Assembly (NCBI GenBank): GCA_050304615.1 | Contig: JBNLDW010000002.1 | Span: 1-64,000, forward strand | Direction: 5' to 3' | DNA: 64,000 nt | Source of the DNA: CBFDBF01 sp050304615 | GTDB lineage: Bacteria; Pseudomonadota; Gammaproteobacteria; Chromatiales; Chromatiaceae | Shown: in pieces, positions 59,730-64,000 of the stretch | Layout: each line of letters opens with the position of its first letter | Numbering within the stretch: position 1 is the first letter of the stretch | Made by a program: the position numbers and the translations under genes | Notes under the pieces: model-generated | Seen by the model: only the letters and a program-made list of their open reading frames with translations | What the model was told of the DNA's origin: nothing | Databases searched by the model: none

Positions 59730-62560
59730 CAGGCAAACCCTCTCGGCTCACCGTTGCCATCAATATTATCTACACAACGGCTACACAGTTGCGGATGGTC
59801 AGGATCGCCACCTACATCCTCACGATGATGCCAGCAACGCTCGCACTTGGCGTAGCTGGACGCGGTTACCTGCACGAATAGTCCATCCATCTCTGTCCCT
59901 TTCGCTGCGGCTGGCTTCTCGGAAACCGGATGCAACCTAGCATATGATGTGATCAGTACGAAGCGCAACTCATCCTGCAGCTTGGACAGGGCGGAATGTA
60001 GCTCGCCGTCGCAATATAGATCCACCTCAGCATCCAGCGAGGAGCCTATGGCGCCCTCCTTGCGAGCTGCTTCCAGCTGTTTGCTCACCTCGGTACGCAC
60101 CTTAATGACCTGCCTCCAGAACGCATGATCACAGGGACCGGCAACGTCCAGCTCAAGCAATCCCTCATACCAGGTCTGGGTAAATACCGTTGTCCCTTCG
60201 TCGTGCCCAGGGATATGCCGCCAGATCTCTTCTGCGGTAAAGCTTAGGATCGGCGCCAGCCAGCGCGCCATCGCCTCTACGATATGGTACATGGCAGTCT
60301 GACAGGAGCGCCGCGCCAAGCTATCCTCCTGGGTGGTGTACTGGCGATCCTTGATAATATCGAGATAGAACCCGCCCATCTCGTTGACACAGAAGTTCTG
60401 CACCTTTTGGTAGATTAGATGGAACTGGTAGTCACTATAGGCTGCAACAACCTCCTGCTGTAGCTGCCCCGCCCGATCCACTGCCCAGCGATCCAGTTCG
60501 AGCATATCAGCCGGGGCCACCAGATTCAGCTGTGGATCAAAGCCATTTAGATTGGCCAGCAGAAAACGGGTGGTGTTGCGAATACGGCGGTAGGCATCAG
60601 AGGTGCGCTTGAGGATCTCATCAGAAACACTCATCTCCCCGCGATAATCGGTGGCCGCCACCCAGAGACGGATGATATCTGCCCCCAGGTTTTTCATCAC
60701 CTTCTGTGGAGCAACCACGTTACCCCTCGACTTGGACATCTTCTCGCCCTTCTCATCCACGGTAAAACCGTGGGTCAACACCTCCTTGTAGGGGGCGCTA
60801 CCAGACATGGCAACCGAGGTCAGCAGGGATGACTGAAACCAGCCGCGGTGTTGATCCGAGCCCTCCAGATAGAGGTCGGCAGGCGCATATAGTCCTTCCC
60901 TCTGCTCCAGCACACAGGCATGAGTCACGCCAGAGTCAAACCAGACATCCAGGGTGTCAGCCACCTTCTCATACTCTGCGGCGTCAGCTCCCAGTAGCTC
61001 CTCCGGCTGCAGCGAGAACCAGGCCTCTACACCGGCCTGCTCCACCAGCGTTGCCACCTCTTCGATTAGCCGTGGGGTCTCTGGATGCAGCTCTCCGGTT
61101 GCCTTGTGTATAAACAGCGTGATTGGCACACCCCAGGTGCGTTGCCGGGAGATACACCAGTCGGGGCGTCCATCTACCATCCCCTCGATCCGAGCCCGCC
61201 CCCAATCCGGTAACCATTTGACCTTGCCAATCTCTTGCATTGCCGCCTGACGCAAGCCGTTCTGCTCCATCCCGATAAACCACTGTGGGGTGGCGCGAAA
61301 GATGATGGGGGTCTTGTGACGCCAGCAGTGTGGATAGCTGTGGGTAAGGCGTGCCTGCTGAATAAGCGTGCCCCTCTCCTGCAGGGTGGCTATCACCTTC
61401 TCATTGGCCTTGAACACATACTCACCGGCAAACAACTCCGTGCCCTCGACAAAACAGCCGCTACCGTCCACCGGATTATCTACCGGCAGGTTGTAACGCT
61501 GACCAACAATAAAGTCGTCCACACCGTGACCCGGAGCAGTATGGACAGCCCCGGTACCAGCATCCAGGGTGACATGCTCACCGAGGATGACCGGCACCTC
61601 GCGCGCATAAAAACAGTGTTGTAGCTTTAGCCCCTCAAAGGCGGAACCCAGACCAGAGGCGATAATCTGGTACTCCTCAATCCCCCAGCGATCCACGGTC
61701 GCTTGCAGCAAGCCCTTGGCCAACAACAGGCGTTCTTTGCCGTTGGCGCCATCGTGCTGTATTAGTACATACTCCAGATCACCATTCAGGGCCACCGCCT
61801 GGTTGGCCGGTAGTGTCCATGGGGTGGTGGTCCAGATCGCCATGGAGATGGGGCCTTCTCCCACCCCTGCTGAAACGTTATCGCAACGCGCCAACAGCTC
61901 ATCTGGATCGAGCACCAGAAAGCGCACATCAATGGCGAATGACTCCTTGTCCTCATACTCCACCTCAGCCTCAGCCAGGGCGGAGCCGCAATCGGTACAC
62001 CAGTGGACTGGCTTGTAGCCCTTCTGCACATGCCCATTCTCTACGATACGTCCGAGGGAACGGATGATCTCTGCCTCAAACCCAAAATCCATTGTCAGGT
62101 AGGGATTCTCCCACTCACCCAACACCCCCAGACGCTTAAAATCCAGACGCTGCCGCTCCACCTGCTTGGCGGCGTAATCACGACACGCCTCACGAAACCC
62201 AGCGGCGCTCACCTTGCGTCCAGGCTTGCCGATCTTCTTTTCCACCTGCAGCTCTATCGGCAGACCATGGCAGTCCCAACCAGGCACATATGGGGCATCA
62301 AAACCATCCAGAGTACGGCTCTTTACAATAATATCCTTCAACACCTTGTTGACGGCATGGCCAATATGGATCTCCCCATTGGCATATGGAGGACCATCAT
62401 GCAGGATAAATTTAGGCCGTCCGGCACAGGCCTCACGGATCTGCTGATATAGCCCAGACTCCTCCCACTGCCGTAGCATCTCAGGCTCACGCTGCGCCAG
62501 ACTGCCCTTCATCGGAAAGGTGGTTTTTGGAAGGTTCAGGGTATCTTTATAATCGGTCAC
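59729..62560 (-). CDS. ileS: Isoleucyl-tRNA synthetase
   Basis: Charges tRNA-Ile with isoleucine and edits misactivated valine. The protein is 943 residues, the bacterial type. It has the HIGH motif GEIHIGHAVN near residue 64, the editing domain with TAPGHGVDDF, the KMSKS loop EKMSKSRGNV (about 605) and a C-terminal zinc finger (CERCWHHRED ... CSRCVDN). It sits in the conserved order murJ, ribF, ileS, lspA with 12 bases to ribF. Confidence 0.98.
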   Translation of the reverse strand: MTDYKDTLNLPKTTFPMKGSLAQREPEMLRQWEESGLYQQIREACAGRPKFILHDGPPYANGEIHIGHAVNKVLKDIIVKSRTLDGFDAPYVPGWDCHGLPIELQVEKKIGKPGRKVSAAGFREACRDYAAKQVERQRLDFKRLGVLGEWENPYLTMDFGFEAEIIRSLGRIVENGHVQKGYKPVHWCTDCGSALAEAEVEYEDKESFAIDVRFLVLDPDELLARCDNVSAGVGEGPISMAIWTTTPWTLPANQAVALNGDLEYVLIQHDGANGKERLLLAKGLLQATVDRWGIEEYQIIASGLGSAFEGLKLQHCFYAREVPVILGEHVTLDAGTGAVHTAPGHGVDDFIVGQRYNLPVDNPVDGSGCFVEGTELFAGEYVFKANEKVIATLQERGTLIQQARLTHSYPHCWRHKTPIIFRATPQWFIGMEQNGLRQAAMQEIGKVKWLPDWGRARIEGMVDGRPDWCISRQRTWGVPITLFIHKATGELHPETPRLIEEVATLVEQAGVEAWFSLQPEELLGADAAEYEKVADTLDVWFDSGVTHACVLEQREGLYAPADLYLEGSDQHRGWFQSSLLTSVAMSGSAPYKEVLTHGFTVDEKGEKMSKSRGNVVAPQKVMKNLGADIIRLWVAATDYRGEMSVSDEILKRTSDAYRRIRNTTRFLLANLNGFDPQLNLVAPADMLELDRWAVDRAGQLQQEVVAAYSDYQFHLIYQKVQNFCVNEMGGFYLDIIKDRQYTTQEDSLARRSCQTAMYHIVEAMARWLAPILSFTAEEIWRHIPGHDEGTTVFTQTWYEGLLELDVAGPCDHAFWRQVIKVRTEVSKQLEAARKEGAIGSSLDAEVDLYCDGELHSALSKLQDELRFVLITSYARLHPVSEKPAAAKGTEMDGLFVQVTASSYAKCERCWHHREDVGGDPDHPQLCSRCVDNIDGNGEPRGFA

Positions 62561-62572
62561 TACTACTCCTCA

Positions 62573-63502
62573 TCAGGTATCGCTAAAATACTCCCGTGCC
62601 GCAGCAACATCCAACTTGATCTGTTGACCCAGCTGCTCAAGGGATTCGAAGCGCTGCTCCGGCCGCAGTTTTTTGCAGAACTCCACCTCTAAATGCTTAC
62701 CATAGATATTGCGGGAAAAGTCAAATAGATGCACCTCCAGCAGATGACGGTCATCACCATCCACCGTAGGGCGGTTGCCGATATTGGCCACCCCCGATCT
62801 TGGCTCACCCAGCCCATAGACCATCACGGCGTAGACCCCGTGCAGTGGACTCACCCTGCGATGCAGGTTGAGATTGGCTGTAGGGAACCCTATGGCGCGC
62901 CCCCTCTCGTCCCCGTGGGCCACGCGCCCACATATGCGGTAGGGGCGGCCAAGATTATGTTCCGCCACCCGCATGTCTCCACGAGAGAGTGCCTCACGGA
63001 TCCGGGTACTGCTAACCCGCTCCTCTCCCAGTAGAAAGGTATTCATATTCTCTACGATAAAGGCGTGCTGATGCCCCACCTGGCGTAACATCTCTATATC
63101 ACCGGCACGCTCCCGACCAAACCTGAAGTCATCGCCCACAAAGAGGTACCTGACCCCCAGGCCATCCACCAGTAGCTCCTGCACAAAATCGCCAGCCTCC
63201 ATGGCGGCCATCTTGGCCCCGAACTCCAGTAGCACCACCCGATTGATCCCGGCATCCTTGATCGCCTTCAGCTTCTCCCTCATCCTTGTCAGCCTGGCCG
63301 GTGCATCCTGAGGGGCAAAGAACTCCATCGGCTGTGGCTCAAAGGTAACTACCGCAGTGGGCAGGCCCAAGTCCGCCCCCCTCTCCCGCAGGTGGCGAAA
63401 TACCGCCTGATGGCCGAGGTGCACCCCATCAAAATTACCGATGGTGGCCACGCAACCCCGATGCTCAGGACGTAAATTGTGTAAACCGCGAATAATCTGC
63501 AT
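62573..63502 (-). CDS. ribF: Bifunctional riboflavin kinase/FAD synthetase
   Basis: Converts riboflavin to FMN and FMN to FAD. The protein is 309 residues. The N-terminal nucleotidyltransferase domain has TIGNFDGVHLGHQAV and VSSTRIREALSRGD. The C-terminal kinase has GRAIGFPTANLNL, HGVYAVMVYG and VANIGNRPTV. ATG 63502 is the family start (MQIIRGLHNL); the longer frame adds 17 residues. It supplies cofactor for the many flavoproteins nearby, though that link is general. Confidence 0.97.
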   Translation of the reverse strand: MQIIRGLHNLRPEHRGCVATIGNFDGVHLGHQAVFRHLRERGADLGLPTAVVTFEPQPMEFFAPQDAPARLTRMREKLKAIKDAGINRVVLLEFGAKMAAMEAGDFVQELLVDGLGVRYLFVGDDFRFGRERAGDIEMLRQVGHQHAFIVENMNTFLLGEERVSSTRIREALSRGDMRVAEHNLGRPYRICGRVAHGDERGRAIGFPTANLNLHRRVSPLHGVYAVMVYGLGEPRSGVANIGNRPTVDGDDRHLLEVHLFDFSRNIYGKHLEVEFCKKLRPEQRFESLEQLGQQIKLDVAAAREYFSDT

Positions 63503-63549
63503 GGAAACCGAATAAATCCAAAACCGTGAATTATATGTGAAGTTCCCGA

Positions 63550-64000
63550 TCAAGTCCCTTTCTGAATGGTTTCGTGTGCCAGAAAATGGTTACGCCGAAT
63601 GCCCAACAGATAGAGCACAATAAAATAGATGGCCCCTCCGGCCAAAACCCAGCCAAGCAGGGCCAGGGCGCGCTCCCATATGCTGGTACCGAGCCAGCTA
63701 TCCAGACTGCCCACGCCCCAGTAGAGCAGCAGCCCCATCGCAACCGAGGCAACCAGTCCGCGCAGTATGAGCCAGCCCCAATCCGACTCGGGGTGATAAA
63801 CCCCCTCCCGACGCAGGCCACGAAACAGCAGGGTAGCATTGAGGCAGGCGGAGAGTGTGGTGGCCAACGCCAGTCCAGCATGGGCCAAAGGGAAGACCAG
63901 GATGATATTGAGCACCATATTGGTGACCATGGATATGACAGCGATCTTGACCGGGGTCTTGGTATCCTGCCGCGCGTAGTAACCGGGGGCCAACACCTTG
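63550..64000 (-). CDS. murJ: Lipid II flippase MurJ, C-terminal part
   Basis: The last 150 or so residues of a multi-helix inner-membrane flippase that moves lipid II during wall synthesis. It begins KVLAPGYYARQDTKTPVKIAVISM, the standard middle of MurJ, and has four or five helices to the stop at 63550-63552. The frame is open to the right edge, so the N-terminal two thirds lie outside the window. It is followed by ribF, as in many gammaproteobacteria. Confidence 0.93.
   Translation of the reverse strand, partial: KVLAPGYYARQDTKTPVKIAVISMVTNMVLNIILVFPLAHAGLALATTLSACLNATLLFRGLRREGVYHPESDWGWLILRGLVASVAMGLLLYWGVGSLDSWLGTSIWERALALLGWVLAGGAIYFIVLYLLGIRRNHFLAHETIQKGT

Overview
The window reads as chromosomal DNA of a gammaproteobacterium. 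The block murJ-ribF-ileS-lspA at the right end, the two-domain ArgA, the class of dihydroorotase and the 616-residue IlvD all fit that class. A SulP anion transporter, a paired DUF1538/PII/CBS operon and a large Mrp-linked complex I relative suggest an autotrophic or sulfur-oxidising lineage; that narrower placement is inference. No rRNA, tRNA, CRISPR array or complete insertion sequence was seen.

Layout. 1-3660 is an AT-rich accessory patch. It holds small orphan genes (YcxB-like, an ankyrin protein, a zinc-ribbon protein), one good and one weak integron attC-like site, three identical 79-bp palindromic repeats, the 3' stump of a VPLPA/PEP-CTERM surface protein, and a 28-bp tandem array. 3663-11550 is core: ilvD, argA, a cation-diffusion-facilitator transporter, a diguanylate cyclase with a cyclic-nucleotide-like sensor domain, two small membrane proteins and a Ycf46-type AAA protein. 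12043-20230 is a dedicated type I secretion locus (ABC exporter, membrane-fusion protein, small membrane protein) with its RTX substrate, which carries 489-bp tandem duplications. 20754-30234 is core metabolism (pyrC, gloB, hisI, nadC), an alanine/sodium symporter, an FKBP isomerase and a DUF1631 protein.

30547-33356 is a tight operon of two DUF1538 membrane proteins, a PII-like protein, a CBS protein and AmpD. 33895-37056 is a small redox locus (DUF4405, DUF4242, membrane-anchored di-haem peroxidase, Crp/Fnr regulator) with a perfect TGTAAC-N4-GTTACA palindrome. 37103-42687 is mixed: Nudix, flavin-binding proteins, SulP, ndk. 43024-47843 is a signalling operon: FIST sensor, histidine kinase, response regulator with tetratricopeptide repeats, second kinase.

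The most unusual system is at 47996-59138, one minus-strand operon of thirteen genes. It runs mrpE-F-G, mbhD-like, mrpB-like, mrpC, a fused double antiporter subunit, NuoH-, NuoB-, NuoC- and NuoD-like subunits, a 598-residue fusion of a NuoI-type ferredoxin subunit to a GltD/NfnB-type NAD(P)H flavoprotein, and a ferritin-like protein. Gene order is that of archaeal Mbx/Mbs complexes, not Nuo. The large subunit keeps only the first CxxC of the [NiFe] site, and NuoEFG are absent. The likely picture is a sodium- or proton-coupled respiratory complex whose NAD(P)H-reactive site is built into the NuoI subunit. The electron partner is unknown; a quinone, a sulfur compound or ferredoxin are all possible.
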